Below the pieces are notes generated by a model. It saw nothing but the letters and a program-made list of their open reading frames with translations. It ran no database searches and was not told the origin of the DNA. Made by a program: the position numbers and the translations under genes. Source: Notospermus geniculatus (taxonomy: Eukaryota > Nemertea > Pilidiophora > Heteronemertea > Lineidae). Taken from it: a stretch of 64,000 nt of DNA. How positions within the stretch are numbered: position 1 is the stretch's first letter; the number at the start of each line of letters is the position of its first letter. Positions 20,723 through 32,220 of the stretch are shown here, in pieces. The stretch covers positions 156,952-220,951 of the forward strand of contig NMRB01000448.1 in the NCBI GenBank assembly GCA_002633025.1. The letters run 5' to 3'.

Positions 20723-22000
20723 TGACAGAACATGAAATGAAATCGAAAAGGGGTCAATTGAAATGAACAATAACAAGATGAACCCTCTGGATGGTAAAGA
20801 TTTATTTTTAACATTGATAAACCTGTACAAGTATCTGTACATCAGTTACGCTTGAAACAAAAAATAAAATGGCACTGGTTACATTCAGAACGGAAATAAA
20901 ATGGCACAAAAAATTCAGTCCTAACATCAACCAGATTATGGCTCAAGATGCACAGTAATGCTCTCGTTCTTATGACTACTGGTTACCATTGGCAACCAAA
21001 GTTAGTTAGCAACCAGTACCAACTAGGGACCAAAGCAACCATTTCTATCTACCACCAACGGTAAGCAGTTCCAAAAACAGCGACTATTTCAAACTCGCAG
21101 CCACCAGTGTCACCAGCAGCAGTGTAACAAGCGGTGATCAATCCGACCAATCACGGTCAGTTCTAAAAATAGCAACCAATGAGCGCCATCACCATTGGCA
21201 GCATCTATTGCTATAGCAACTATTGCTATAGCAACTACTTGCATGAGCGTTAATCTTGGTAGTTGTTGCCTAGGGCACTTACAACGGTACCTCATACCAC
21301 CTCGACCTTGCATGAACCACAGGAATATTTTACATTATCTACAAAGTACAAATTAATCATTCAGGCAAGTTTGGGGTAGGATGACAACTACCACGGCAAC
21401 AACGGTCGCCAATGGCAACCACAAAAATTTAACACGCGGACTCAACTTTGAAAACACATTGATCAACTATCCAGAAGTTGTACTACTGTCGCTATGACTA
21501 GTTGCCATTGGAACATACTATTCTATCTACTGGTATTAGCGTGTTAACCAGAAATTGATTCGAAACTTAATATTCACGATTCTTTCAAACCCGACATGTA
21601 CGCACTATCATCTAGCGCAACTACTCGCACAAAATATTCAGAAAAGAATGAAAAAAATGTCCACTGAACTCGTGTGTCTCAAATCCAACAGACGCGACGT
21701 GATTTACACTCAGAATGATCTACACTTATGAAGACTAATCTAAAACCTAGGAAGTGCACCTCGATACTAATACGCAGATTCCGCGCTGAGCGTACGCGTC
21801 ATCGTTGAATAAAACATTTTGTTATCACATATCCTTTTGGCAGCACTTGTGATCACATTACAAACATAGTTGTCATCCGTTTTACGTTCAACCCGGTTGA
21901 AAAACCGTTAAACTGACGTAAAAATTGTATACTCCGTGACGCTTGTTTTGACAGGCAAAGCAAAATGTCAATTTTGCACATTCTGATGAGCTACAGCCTA
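20723..22000. other. stretch rich in GGTTGC/GCAACC words, no gene recognised
   Basis: Between about 20950 and 21560 words such as GGCAACCA, AGCAACCA and TAGCAACT recur. A comparable GCAACA/TAGCAAC texture occurs at 46830-47250 downstream of the second ELAV-like gene. No protein similarity was found. It could be transcribed untranslated sequence. Confidence 0.3.
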
Positions 22001-22662
22001 TATAGAAGTTCTCCACATAATGTCATACTTCAAACCTGCCTCCATACTTCAAACATACTGCATATCGGCCGTCAAAATCTCAAAGGTCAATTCGCAGTAT
22101 CAAAACAATGTCACCACGACAGTTTTGACATTGACGTCAGTCATTTGAGACTTCACTCTGCTACAGCCGACCGCATCGACGATGCCGCCATCAAAACGTC
22201 AAGCGATGTCACAGCATCAACACTACAGTAAGGCACGGATCCGGGGGGCGCACCTGGCGCGCCCCCTTCGGCCAACAAATCTGTAAAATTGACCGTAAAA
22301 TTCTGCAATTTGGAGCAAATCATTGAAATTCGCCGCAGATTCCAATGTTTCTAGCACAGTGCGCCCCCTCTTCCGAAATCGTGGATCCGCCCCTGACAGT
22401 TTTGACATCATCGTCAGCCATTTTAGGCTTGACTGCATTTTCCTCTAGCAGCGGGCCATATGAACAATGTGCTTGTTTTTTCACACTAATCCAGCTGCTG
22501 CTGTTCAATAACTAACAAACACACATGACCTGATGAATAGTAATGCGCTCAGTTGTGTGTACCTTCCACTGCAACTCTGAATCGAGAAAAAAACGGCGAC
22601 CATCTGACAGCCAATATGGCGGCGTCACATGATGAGCATGACATCAGTGAAAAGCCTCTATA
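22001..22662. mobile_element. TATAGAGG foldback element, interrupted copy
   Basis: The left end TATAGAAGTTCTCCACATAA pairs loosely with the right end CAGTGAAAAGCCTCTATA. Internal blocks GATGCCGCCAT, GTCAAGCGATGTCAC, CAGCATCAACAC and TGACATCATCGTCAGCCA match the copy at 59438-59870. It is interrupted by the CAGGG/GGATCC MITE at 22230-22395. Confidence 0.6.
22230..22395 (-). mobile_element. CAGGG/GGATCC MITE with ACAGT target duplication
   Basis: The 166-bp element has ends AAGGCACGGATCC and GGATCCGCCCCTG and is flanked by ACAGT at 22225-22229 and 22396-22400. The core is as in the other family members. Confidence 0.9.
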
Positions 22663-23660
22663 CAACGCTACACAACTGCATCTCTGGACTTTCTATAACG
22701 TCAAATTCCCAAATACAATTTCACGAACAATCACCAGCAAACTTGAGGCAAAATGAATATTTTTTGACAAGATGACCTATCTAGTTCCGACATCAGCCAC
22801 AAGATGGCAGTCTATGCCCTACACTACAGTGTTTGTACAATGCACAAATTTGACCATGTAGAGTGGGTACATACACGAAAATCGCCGTTGTAAGGTTACA
22901 GAGGCCTGGCTTTGCCACTGGGATCTAGCTCCTCCAACATTATCATATCAAAAGCGTCAGTGTCGGGACTTCGATTCGAAGATATCAACACCCTGCTGTG
23001 TGATCAGCAATGCCGACCATCACCAACAGGAGAGGCTGGACCCTGCCAATGCCAGACCTCCATGACCTTACAACTGCGATTTTGGTGTTACATGTGAAGT
23101 AGCAAGCTTTAAGCACCATAACATAACAGCAATAGGATTCACAGCCTTCTGGCGCAGATTAAATGACAGAGTTTATAAAGAACCTACAGATAGTGGCAGA
23201 GTTTGGATGCCATCTAGAGGGCGCTCAACCAAAGGTCCAAGGATCTCCCCACCATGTTCATTCTGAACTTCCTCTCCCCACCATATCCATTCTGAACTTC
23301 CTCTCTTTGCCACAGTACATGCACAGGAAAAGTGATTTCCAAAATGTTGTTTGATGTTGCTATAATTTGTTGGCAAGGGTCAATAGATCATGTTGCTCAG
23401 GAATGTTGCTCAAATGTTGGAAAGATGTTGCCAGTGTATACAGACCTTTACGCTGAGACCAGTGGCGCAAAAGACTGCTCAAAATTTCAATGGTGGAGTT
23501 ATTGATATAGGCCTAATGGCAACTGTGAAAGACAACTCTCCAGAAGCGAGGTGCTTTACATGTAGTTTGGTACCTGGTGAAGGTTGATTTTGATATGTTG
23601 TAAGGACAGCATAGACCCAGTTCCAAATAGGCAAGTAGGGAAATATTGGTTTTTTAAATA
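22663..23660. other. intergenic stretch, no gene recognised
   Basis: No conserved coding segment or complete element seen. A small tandem phrase CCCCACCAT..TCATTCTGAACTTCC is duplicated near 23247 and 23277. Confidence 0.5.
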
Positions 23661-23836
23661 TTGTGGAACCCCTCCATTAAGGCCACCTTCTGGACTGGTT
23701 GTTGGTATTACTTAATGAGAGGTGTCCTGATTACAGAGGTCAAAATGAATCAAAATGACCTGTGTTGGACTGGACTTTGGTGTCCTTAATAGAGAGGTGC
23801 CTCCTGGCATAGGTGTCTGCTAGAGAGGTTCCACTG
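23661..23836. mobile_element. Tigger/pogo-like MITE
   Basis: The termini TTGTGGAACCCCTCCATTAA and CTAGAGAGGTTCCACTG are related inverse repeats, with TA on both sides (23659-23660 and 23837-23838). C(A)GTGGAACCTCT ends with TA duplication are typical of pogo/Tigger elements. The 176-bp length leaves no transposase. Confidence 0.75.
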
Positions 23837-24054
23837 TACACAGAATGAGATGCATATTACAAAACCAGTCAAATTCAGGGAAGGGGACAAATACCAAAAG
23901 CATTGGTTCAAAATGAAGAAATCACTCGAAATATTATGACACTTTGAAACTGAATCCTCCGTCCCAAAATTCAACCACACCCAAAAATGCGAGAAAATCC
24001 ACACAACCGTCTATCACTGATTCTCCAACGAATATTATTTGACACAGACGAACG

Positions 24055-24117
24055 TAACACATACACCTGAACGTAACACATACTCCTGAACGTAACACAT
24101 ACTCCTGACTAGTGGGT
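24055..24117 (+). repeat. 20-bp tandem triplicate
   Basis: ACGTAACACATACTCCTGA repeats three times with a period of about 20 bp. Confidence 0.85.
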
Positions 24118-24236
24118 TTACCCTGATTGTCAATTGCATGCTTGCATTGTAATGTACGGAGGGTCATCCATAATGTAGTGACACTTTTCCCAAACAAAAG
24201 AATGAGGAACTTAATTGCCAATAGGTGGCAGCACAG

Positions 24237-24334
24237 GTCTTGTGCTCTGAGGTGAGTGAAAAACTGCTCGTCTGAGAACAATAGAAAACTCTATTGTTCT
24301 CCGGTGAGCAGTTTTTCACTTGCCTGAAAACACA
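24237..24334. repeat. palindrome with arms of about 45 bp
   Basis: CTTGTGCTCTGAGGTGAGTG and GTGAAAAACTGCTC pair with GAGCAGTTTTTCACTTGCCT and ACACAAG; the centre is GAACAATAGAAAACTCTATT. A foldback element or hairpin. Confidence 0.75.
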
Positions 24335-24363
24335 AGGCCTGGCAGCACTGTACAACATTCCAG

Positions 24364-24507
24364 CAGGCATGGATCCAGAGGGGGACACACGCCTCCCCTT
24401 TCGGCCAACAAATCCGTAAAATTGACCGTGAAATTCTGGAATTTTGTGAAATTTCAATGTTCCTAGGGTGCCCCACCTTTTCCCAAATAATCTGGATTCG
24501 CCCCTTA
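24364..24507 (-). mobile_element. CAGGG/GGATCC MITE copy, internally deleted
   Basis: The ends CAGGCATGGATCC and GGATTCGCCCCTT are diverged and about 20 bp of the core are missing after GGAATTT. The target duplication is unclear. Confidence 0.75.
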
Positions 24508-24788
24508 GTCCAGGGATAATTCTGCAGTAGGTCATTCTAGAGTGGCCCTAAATGTGGCCACTGTGCCCTTTTTAACTCCCACGGCGCCATCTCTACTGGA
24601 GAATGCTACATGTTAGATTTATCCCTGCAAATCGGAGTCGATCAACAATGTTTGATCTTTACAAACCCAATAACACTAGCCAAATATTAACAGTATCGAT
24701 GCGTCGAATATCACAGTATTCACGTCTTGCATGGTGAAAGACTGAACCGTGAAACTCGCAAAATCAGACATTTTTCCAATGAAACATA

Positions 24789-24900
24789 ATGGCGCGTATT
24801 TTAGAATGCTCCTCAACGTAAAGGAGTTCCTCAAGGTTCTCCTGTTGAAAACAATAGCCTTGAGGAACTCATGTTGAGGAGCATTCTAAAATACGGGCCA
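24789..24900. repeat. palindrome with arms of about 45 bp
   Basis: CGTATTTTAGAATGCTCCTC and GGAGTTCCTCAAGG pair with CCTTGAGGAACTC and GAGGAGCATTCTAAAATACG. The loop is about 20 bp. Confidence 0.85.
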
Positions 24901-25296
24901 ATGTGTCCGTTCTAGCATTCAGTTGGTAAAGCTTTAGAAAAATCGAAACCTGTGGAACGGAAATGCCGGGTAAATGTGACGTAAACATCATGGATGACCC
25001 TCTTTTCTCCTCCATCAAGACAACTAGACACATCACATCCAGGACAGACAGTGAGAGGCAACTCAACGACTTGACCAAATCCACTTTTTCCAAATTTGAC
25101 TACAAGGACGATGCAACTGGGGTGGAGGGTGGGCCATCATCACCTCTCAGAACAAGTTCCAGAACTGGCCAATTTACTTGTCAGGAAGAGTAGGGAAAGA
25201 GCTGAGAAAACTGGCCGAGCTGGGACTTTTAAAGCTGTTTTTCCAGGAGGTGTGTGCGGGCCGAGGCGGGCGCAGGCAGAAAAATCGATCCAACAT

Positions 25297-25604
25297 ATCC
25301 CCTACCAGCACGCAGTAGATTTGCAGTAGAACAACAGTAGACATACAGTAGTGAAATGCAGTAGATAAACAGTAGAGGCGCAGTTGTCTACTGCAAATCT
25401 ACTGCCACTCGGCAGTAGTTTTGCAGTAGACCAGAGCAGTAGACTTGCAGTAGTGGTCATTATGCGGCAGTAGAGTTTGCAGTAGAGATTGCAGTAGATG
25501 AACAGTAGTTCATNTTGAGTTGGCAGTAGATATGCAGGTGTGAAAGAAGTAGATAAACAGTACACTACTGCCAGGCAGTAGTCTACTGCGTGTCGGTAGG
25601 GGAT
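25297..25604. mobile_element. foldback element filled with CAGTAGA repeats
   Basis: The termini ATCCCCTACCAGCACGCAGT and the inverse of ACTGCGTGTCGGTAGGGGAT pair over about 23 bp. Between them some 20 irregularly spaced CAGTAG/CTACTG words occur, mostly in one orientation. A single N is at 25514. Confidence 0.75.
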
Positions 25605-26316
25605 TTCTCTTTAGCTGTTACCACGTCGCGGGTGCGGCTGCAGAGCGGATGAACGGGCGCGGACGCATTTTTTCGAATCGGTCATGTAGTGATTTTTTCT
25701 GCCCCCACTTGCTGCTCGCGCAGCATTGTGTCATCATTTTCTGGGAATTCCCCTGGTAATAAAGAAATGATGGAAGTTGAAAGCTCCACCGACCGAAGAC
25801 CCACACCCGCACGAAAACTCCCGTGTCTGTGCCCGTTTCGTGGAAACACAATGCTCGCACCCACACCCACGCCCGTCTCCTGCGTCCACACCCGCCTCGT
25901 GGAAAAGCAGCTTTATTCCGAGAAGTGTTACGGGAGAATCACCACTCACACTCAAATGCATTCACTTTTCAGTTTGGCTACATTCTGCTTTCTGCCTTGG
26001 TCGTTCATTTCAAATATTTTTTACGTTCTATTTTTATTAAATGGCTAACTCAAAGACGGCATATTTTTCACAATTACCCACAACACCCCTGCAAAATCAC
26101 CACCTATTAAATGTACCCGGTACTAACATGGCTAACATGACTAACGGCTGACATTTCCCATAGTGAGTGAAACCGTGAATTTTTGGTAACACTCAAATCT
26201 GTTAATCACCACCCAAGTCAAGCACTGACATGACAACTGAGGCAATGAAAATCTATTAAGCTAAGTTTGAAAAGATTATAAAAAGCTTCTTATAGTAATA
26301 TCAACTCATCCCCTCC
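25605..26316. other. intergenic stretch, no gene recognised
   Basis: Several overlapping open frames lie at 25620-26110 on both strands but none has a recognisable family motif. The sequence contains repeated CCCACACCC and GTGTCTGTGCCCG words that explain the overlapping frames. Confidence 0.4.
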
Positions 26317-26515
26317 CCAGGCTTGAGCAAACAATATCTTCTGTCAGTTTTCTAAAAACCTCGGAAAAAAATTGGAAAAATTTTGAAGAAACATTTTTCA
26401 TATGATTCACAGGAACAACATTTGTTCAAATAATTTTCAATCAATACCATAGGATGTGAGAAAACTTGGACAGAAGATGTCGTCTGCTGGACTCTGGGGG
26501 CAGACGAGTGAAGAT
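26317..26515 (+). repeat. dispersed repeat, copy 2
   Basis: Same repeat as 13690-13912, sharing TGAGAAAACTTGGACAGAAG and GTCTGCTGGACTCTGGGGG. Confidence 0.7.
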
Positions 26516-27142
26516 ACAAGAGCAAGGAATAGACATGAAAGACTGGAATTTGGCCAAATGGTTGAATCATAAGAACATGAGGTACAAGTAGAGTTGAGGT
26601 ACAATTGTGGTCATCACTTCCTTAACCTGATCAAATGCTGTCCGGACAGAAAAAAGCAGAAAATGTGACTAGAAAAAATTTGAAAATTTGAAAAAATTCT
26701 AATTTATATCATCATTTACATCAAAAACTATCTCTCTAAATGACCCTGGAAGTTGCTTCTATCTGAAAGCAACATTGGTATCTTCGCGACTTTTGAGGTT
26801 TTGGAATTTGCACAAAAATGACGGAGAAATATCTGAGGTTTTTGGTCGCATTTCGGAGAGACTCTGTATAGATACGCTGGACATCCTTCAATATAACGAC
26901 AGTTTCTCATTCATATCACCAAACACCAAAGTGATGTGCACAGGAATGAAAAGTTTTGAAAATTTTGACACAAACACGATATTTAAGAATGATTTTCATC
27001 TCAACGTCACCTAAACGCATCCACGTGCTCCCTGCATTTTTTTCATTATTCTGACATCTGGACAATAGTTCGACAGATATCTAGCTGCTGTCCAAAAGAT
27101 GCCTTATATGACAAAATCTGAGATAAACTGCAGATACCTGGC
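26516..27142. other. AT-rich intergenic stretch, nothing recognised
   Basis: No coding motif or complete element was identified. Confidence 0.5.
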
Positions 27143-27382
27143 CAGGGGCGTAGCTAGTGAGGGAGGGGAGAGCAAAAAGGGACAAAGCAAATTTTTCCTC
27201 TAAAAGGTCATTTCCCCTCTTCAAGCCAAGTTATTGTGGTAGATGTGGGGAAAATGCATCTGAGGAGGATGTAGATTTTCAGTTTTTTTCTGGGGGAGGA
27301 CCCCAGACCCCCTCCGACTTCGCCCTCCAGACTCAATCAATTTTGCCCCCCCCCCAGGCCATAAAAGCTAGCTACGCCCCTG
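27143..27382. mobile_element. CAGGGGCGTAGCTAG MITE with 5-bp target duplication
   Basis: The 240-bp element has perfect 15-bp termini CAGGGGCGTAGCTAG and CTAGCTACGCCCCTG and is flanked by CTGGC at 27138-27142 and 27383-27387. The interior includes GGGGGAGGACCCCAGACCCC. It has no coding capacity. Confidence 0.92.
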
Positions 27383-27894
27383 CTGGCAGATGCCTTCATG
27401 AAAGACGTCTGGACAATACTTGAAAGATATCATTTCAAGATATCTGACAAGATATCTGACAGATATCACATCACATTTTGTCGACATACAATGAACTGCC
27501 AACAATACATTTCAATCCACATCAAACAACCCTTCAAACACTCATCATTTTCATTCAGTTCAAATACTGGTCGTCTTGATGTAAAACAATGGACTACCGG
27601 TACGTGCTTACCCTGTTCAAAGACAGGGGGTCTGCCATAACCGTACCCATACCTGATACAGAGGACAAATCACTATAGTTCTGAATTATTGTACCATCAT
27701 TTTTATCACATGAAGTTGAAGCCTCGCATTTCAAGCTAAACCAACAGTTCACGCCAACTATGAGGTGCTACACGTGCAATAGGTGGCAGCACTGTTGAAG
27801 TGGAAGAGTTTTTTAGAGCGGCTTTCGGATCTTTAAATGAAATCATTACAGTTACAGGAGAACCAGTTAATATTTTATTTCAGTTTGTCATTTT

Positions 27895-28068
27895 CAGGCG
27901 CGGATCCATAGGGGGCACACCCGGCGCACGTCCCCCCTTTCGGCCAACAAATCTGTAAAACTGACCGTGAAATTCTGAAATTTGGAGCAAATCATTGAAA
28001 TTCACCACAGATTTCAATGTTTCTAGCACAGTGCGCCCCCTCTTTTCTGAAATTGTGGATCCGCCCCG
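27895..28068 (-). mobile_element. CAGGG/GGATCC MITE copy
   Basis: Full-length copy with ends CAGGCGCGGATCC and GGATCCGCCCCG. The flanks ATTTT and ATTTC agree at four of five positions, a probable decayed 5-bp duplication. Confidence 0.88.
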
Positions 28069-28267
28069 ATTTCGTCAGGTATTATCACTCGGCGCCACCA
28101 CTGCATGAATGTGGCAAAATCTAGTGTTCTTTCCTACGCCAATATGAACAAAGGATTTTCTGCTAATAATTCATGCTGGTATAAATGGGCATGTTGTGTT
28201 TAAACAACCAGTTATAAATTTCTCATTTGCTGGTTTCTAACCAAGGCATCAATACTACTCCTGGAGA

Positions 28268-28345
28268 GAAAGGCACACATGTTCACATCAAAACCGGATT
28301 CCAGAACATTTTGTTCAATCCGGTTTCAGTGTGAACGTGCCTTAA
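28268..28345. repeat. short palindrome (AAGGCAC...GTGCCTT)
   Basis: AGGCACACATGTTCACATCA with AAACCGGATT pairs with AATCCGGTTTCAGTGTGAAC with GTGCCTT. The total length is about 78 bp. Confidence 0.7.
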
Positions 28346-28815
28346 CTCTAACCGTATAGCATCCGGTATAAATGCATGTAGTAACATCCTGACTAGCATT
28401 TTCTAATGAGAAGTGATGAAAAATTGGAGACTAGTTGTGAATGAGCACGGTGTGAACACCGGATTTGAAGTTACGTCCAAAAAATTATCGGGAGAAACAC
28501 GCCCTGATGTGAACCATCAGCAAAACGAAGACACTTCTCAAATTGTGACTAATGCAACCGTAAAATTAGAATCAAGACATACTTGTCTTCTAGCATAATG
28601 TCATAAACAATACCATCAACTCTCTTGAATGAAAAAACTGTGAAAAATTAGTTTTGAACCAAAAAATAGTAAAGCAATCAACCTTCCAAGGACTGAGGTG
28701 GACAAAGAGAGCAGCGGCCTCCTAACTGGCATCTGGTAGGTACTGACTGTGAGATATAAGGATAACACATAGATATTATAGGCAAGCTTCTTTTATGCTT
28801 TGGCCTATCCCTTAA

Positions 28816-29009
28816 CCCTTTTGTTACATGCGACCCGGTCACTGGGTCATCCAAACCCCCACAAAATTTCCATGGGACCCGGTCACCGGGTCCTGTATAA
28901 TGGAAGGTTTCAGTTAGAACAGATTTTCATTGAACAGTTTATGGATAGAACAGTTTTGAAAATATGTGCCTCCATAAGCTGGTGACCATACATGCCAGTA
29001 ACGAAAGGG
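28816..29009 (+). mobile_element. CCCTTTCG TTAA-type MITE, copy 1
   Basis: It starts CCCTTTTGTTACATG after TTAA (28812-28815) and ends CAGTAACGAAAGGG before TCAA, a decayed TTAA. The interior carries GGACCCGGTCACCGGGTC palindromes. CCCT-starting termini with TTAA duplication suggest piggyBac-like elements. Confidence 0.82.
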
Positions 29010-29204
29010 TCAAAACACCAACCACAATATTTTGCACAGTTTCCAAATATCACGCAAGGCCACACGCCATGTCACTCAAACATGTCATCAAACTGGAATT
29101 CGGAGAGCGAATAGGACCCAGAGCATTTCACGAATACCGACTCACTGTGGATTATTGCAGTTTTTGCAATTTGGGAATTCGGCAAAGTCCTGGTGCTTTT
29201 TTAA

Positions 29205-29399
29205 CCCTTTCGCTGCATGGGACCCTGTCACCAGGTCATCCAAACCTCCACGAAATTTCCGTGGGACCTGGTCACCGGGTCACTGTTGTTTAATCAGTTT
29301 CTCTTCACTCATCTTCATACAGTAAATCATGGAGTAAAGGCAAAAGAAACTAAAATGGCCTCCGCAAGCTGGTGGCCATAGGTGCCCGTAACGAAAGGG
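29205..29399 (+). mobile_element. CCCTTTCG TTAA-type MITE, copy 2
   Basis: Termini CCCTTTCGCTGCATG and CCCGTAACGAAAGGG with intact TTAA on both sides (29201-29204 and 29400-29403). Length 195 bp, matching copy 1 throughout (GTCACCGGGTC, GCAAGCTGGTGGCCATA). Confidence 0.9.
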
Positions 29400-29403
29400 T
29401 TAA

Positions 29404-30500
29404 GGGTTAAAATCCACCTAATTTTCAGCATTTTGTCAAGGACACCAACATGGCCAAAGTGGCATTATCATCCGACTGCGCAAATGTACAAGACAGAGGA
29501 GGATGGATGTGTCGCTTTCACAAAGCCGTGCATCCCTCCATATCTGATATCACAACCTACGTGGCTGCATCCGACCAATCAGAAGCCGCCTCTCATCATC
29601 GGTACACCTCAGTCGTCGAAAGTCTAATATCTTGGGTACACGGTTTTGTATTACATACAAACCATAGAAATAAATATAAACACAAATAAAATATTACAAT
29701 AGATAAAAATTTTCAAACGATCGAATTCATCAATAAATGCGTAGGTCTCCACCGGCTAGGAGGGTGATTTGGGATTAAATGCCACATACCACAAGCACCA
29801 AAGTTTGCATCGTTCAACAACCCAGTAGCAATCCTCCGCAAAAGAAATTTTAAACATTTCGATGCCTTTTTCACTGTTTTTGATATTCCAAACAAAATAT
29901 TCAAAATGTTTTCTTTCATCTAGGAATTTACAACAGCTCACTTTGATGCCTTTCATATTTGGTCACAAATGAAACGATTACAAGGATTCTTAGGTTTACA
30001 GAAAAAAAAGCCAAATGCCAAAAATCATCAAGTCTAATATCATCAAGTCTGCCTATCATCAAGTCTGCCTAATATCATATTGCTTTTCTTCCTTTCAGCA
30101 CGCTTTCTAAAACCATCCATTGCTTTGAGCAACAAATCAGATATGTTTTTATAACACAGCGTACAGGTAGGCCTAGTCTGTTAATATTCTTCAGAATCGA
30201 GGGCTCATTTTATATCAAGTCCGTCTCCCTCGAGGAATCAAAGGTAGGCCTAAATGACCATCAGAAGGCCAAGATTTGGGGCGTTGGTAGGAATACAGTG
30301 CGACTCATCCCTTTGCCAACATGGCCCATGGCCAACGACAACTACTAAGAATTTCCTTGAAGGCCAATATTTGGGAAATGGGTAGGCCTGACAACCACCC
30401 AAATATTTCCTTGACTGCCAAGATTTGGGGAGTGGGTAGGCAAGCTAGGGTTATAGGCCTGATGGCAATCTCAGGAGGGTTGGAGGGCAATTCCCTGGCA
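29404..30500. other. intergenic stretch, no gene recognised
   Basis: No coding motif identified. A short ATCATCAAGTCT tandem occurs near 30025-30067, and GGCCAAGATTTGGGG words recur at about 30269, 30417 and 30694. Confidence 0.4.
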
Positions 30501-30671
30501 CAATTTGTCTTACAGGACAATTCATCCTATTCCTATAGGACATTTCGTCCCAGGACCATTTGTCCTATAGGACATTTCGTCCCAGGACCATTTGTCCTGA
30601 GGACATTTCATCCAAGGACAATTTGTCCCATAGGATATTTTGTCCCTGGACAATTCGTCCCCAAGGACAAT
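30501..30671 (+). repeat. GGACAATTCGTCC minisatellite
   Basis: Units of about 15-16 bp (GGACnATTTGTCC / TAGGACATTTCGTCC) alternate in a dimeric period near 31 bp. Two adjacent dimers are nearly identical. Each monomer is itself palindromic (GGACnnnnnGTCC). Confidence 0.8.
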
Positions 30672-30833
30672 TCACCAGGAGTAATTTCTTGAAGGCCAAG
30701 ATTTGGGGAGTGAATTTCCCAATAAACTTTTGATCCGTTACGAAAAGCAAAAGTGTTTGTATGAACATAATCATCAGGTTTCCATCACTGGAAGTCACAT
30801 CTCGACTTTAAGCACCCGTAAGCCAATTACGCG

Positions 30834-30938
30834 CATCCTTCAACAGCGGAGGTTTTTACCTCGCTCCTCTTTACCCAACACAACTTTGGTGCGAGTGTAT
30901 GAAGAGTAGCGAGACCAAAGCCCTGCTATGGGAGGATG
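30834..30938. mobile_element. CATCCTCC...GGAGGATG miniature palindrome, copy 2
   Basis: Begins CATCCTTCAACAGCGGAGG and ends GCCCTGCTATGGGAGGATG; same arrangement as 15287-15390. Confidence 0.8.
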
Positions 30939-31858
30939 TGTATGCTCGAAGACGGTTTTTCCAAATTTTGTCTATACTCTCCAACTTACCACTACAACAG
31001 TGAACACATGGCGTATTACACCCAGGAAGCATACACACCTGTGCGGATGAAACACGTAATTACCGAGTCCCATTGTCCGAAAACACAAGAGAATCATTGT
31101 TATTTTGGTTGTTATCCGGTGAGCGCAGACATACATCTCCACTTCCAGGCACTAGAGGAGCCACTCGTAAGGAAATCGATCGCTCCTCGCCACCTGTTGT
31201 CACCACAGGCACGTAAATGTTGGAAAATACGGGCTTGGATTGTTCCACGTGAGGTGCAACGTTAGCACAGTAACAGCTCCTTCAACAAACACAATTTCCT
31301 CAAGTGTGCGATGAGAGGTTTTGCAAATAAATCGTGTACATATGAAATGGTTGCATAAATATCAGATATTGAGCATCAATTTGGGAGAAAATCTCACCCC
31401 CCTCCTTGCGTGACGATATAAAAGCCAATAAAAGCCAAAAGCCAAAAGCCAATCACTAAGTATTTAGACTTGGAGTAACTTCATGGATCAGAAGAACTCT
31501 TTATCACTGTCATCAAGGGAATACAGAGGATGCCCAACTTTCCGACTCCGACTCTGACTTCAACTATAAGAATGAATTGCAGTCCGCTATGGACATCCTT
31601 GATAAAAACAATGTGATAGACGTTTGCAAATCGTAAAATGACATACTCTGTGGCAGAATAATTTTGACTCGCAACCTGAAGTGCGCATAAATCGCAAATA
31701 TCGTAGTCGTCAAGGTCGTGTCTCAAAGTCGTAACGACTAGGACTACGACTTCAATATTCATTATTTATCCGCACTTCCGATTGATAAGGCCAAATTTTT
31801 CTGCCTTCAATTTATGGTGTTTGACGAGTTGAAAACTTCTATCACATCGTTTTTATCA
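30939..31858. other. intergenic stretch, no gene recognised
   Basis: A 109-codon open frame from 30936 shows no known motif and overlaps a MITE end. An AAAAGCC tandem lies near 31420-31452, and GTCGTAGTC/GACTACGAC inverse words near 31700-31752. Confidence 0.4.
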
Positions 31859-31951
31859 AGGGTCGCACTTTAGCCTAAAGTATACCTTAAGTTAGACTTT
31901 CTCTATGCTTGAAGCATTGAGAAAAGTCAGACTTTAATGAAAGTGTGACCC
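31859..31951. repeat. AGTCAGACTTTA palindromic repeat, single unit
   Basis: GGGTCGCACTTTAGCCTAAA pairs with the inverse region ending AAAGTGTGACCC. It shares TTAGACTTTCTCTNTGCTTG and AAGCATTGAGAAAAGTCAG with the tandem pair at 58497-58747. Confidence 0.7.
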
Positions 31952-32009
31952 GTGCATACGGCCCTTAATCACTGTCATAAAGGGAATGTCAATGAAGGAA
32001 CAGACATAC

Positions 32010-32220
32010 CAGGGCCGAATCCTGGATTTTTTGGCAGGGGTCTGAGGATTGTGGCAAATTACAAAAAGCACTGAAGGTGTGCCTTGGTATGGGGTCTGGG
32101 GGACCTCCAATAGAAAATCTCGGAATCGAGATGCACTGATACGCGATTCCTGGCCAATCCTCAAGAAAATTTTGGTAACGATAGCAGGGGGGTCTGGACC
32201 CCCCCCCCCCGATCCACACT
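32010..32220. mobile_element. possible degenerate CAGGG MITE
   Basis: It opens CAGGGCCGAATCCTGGATTT and ends in a C-run followed by GATCCA. The general pattern fits the CAGGG families but ends are poorly matched. Confidence 0.3.
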
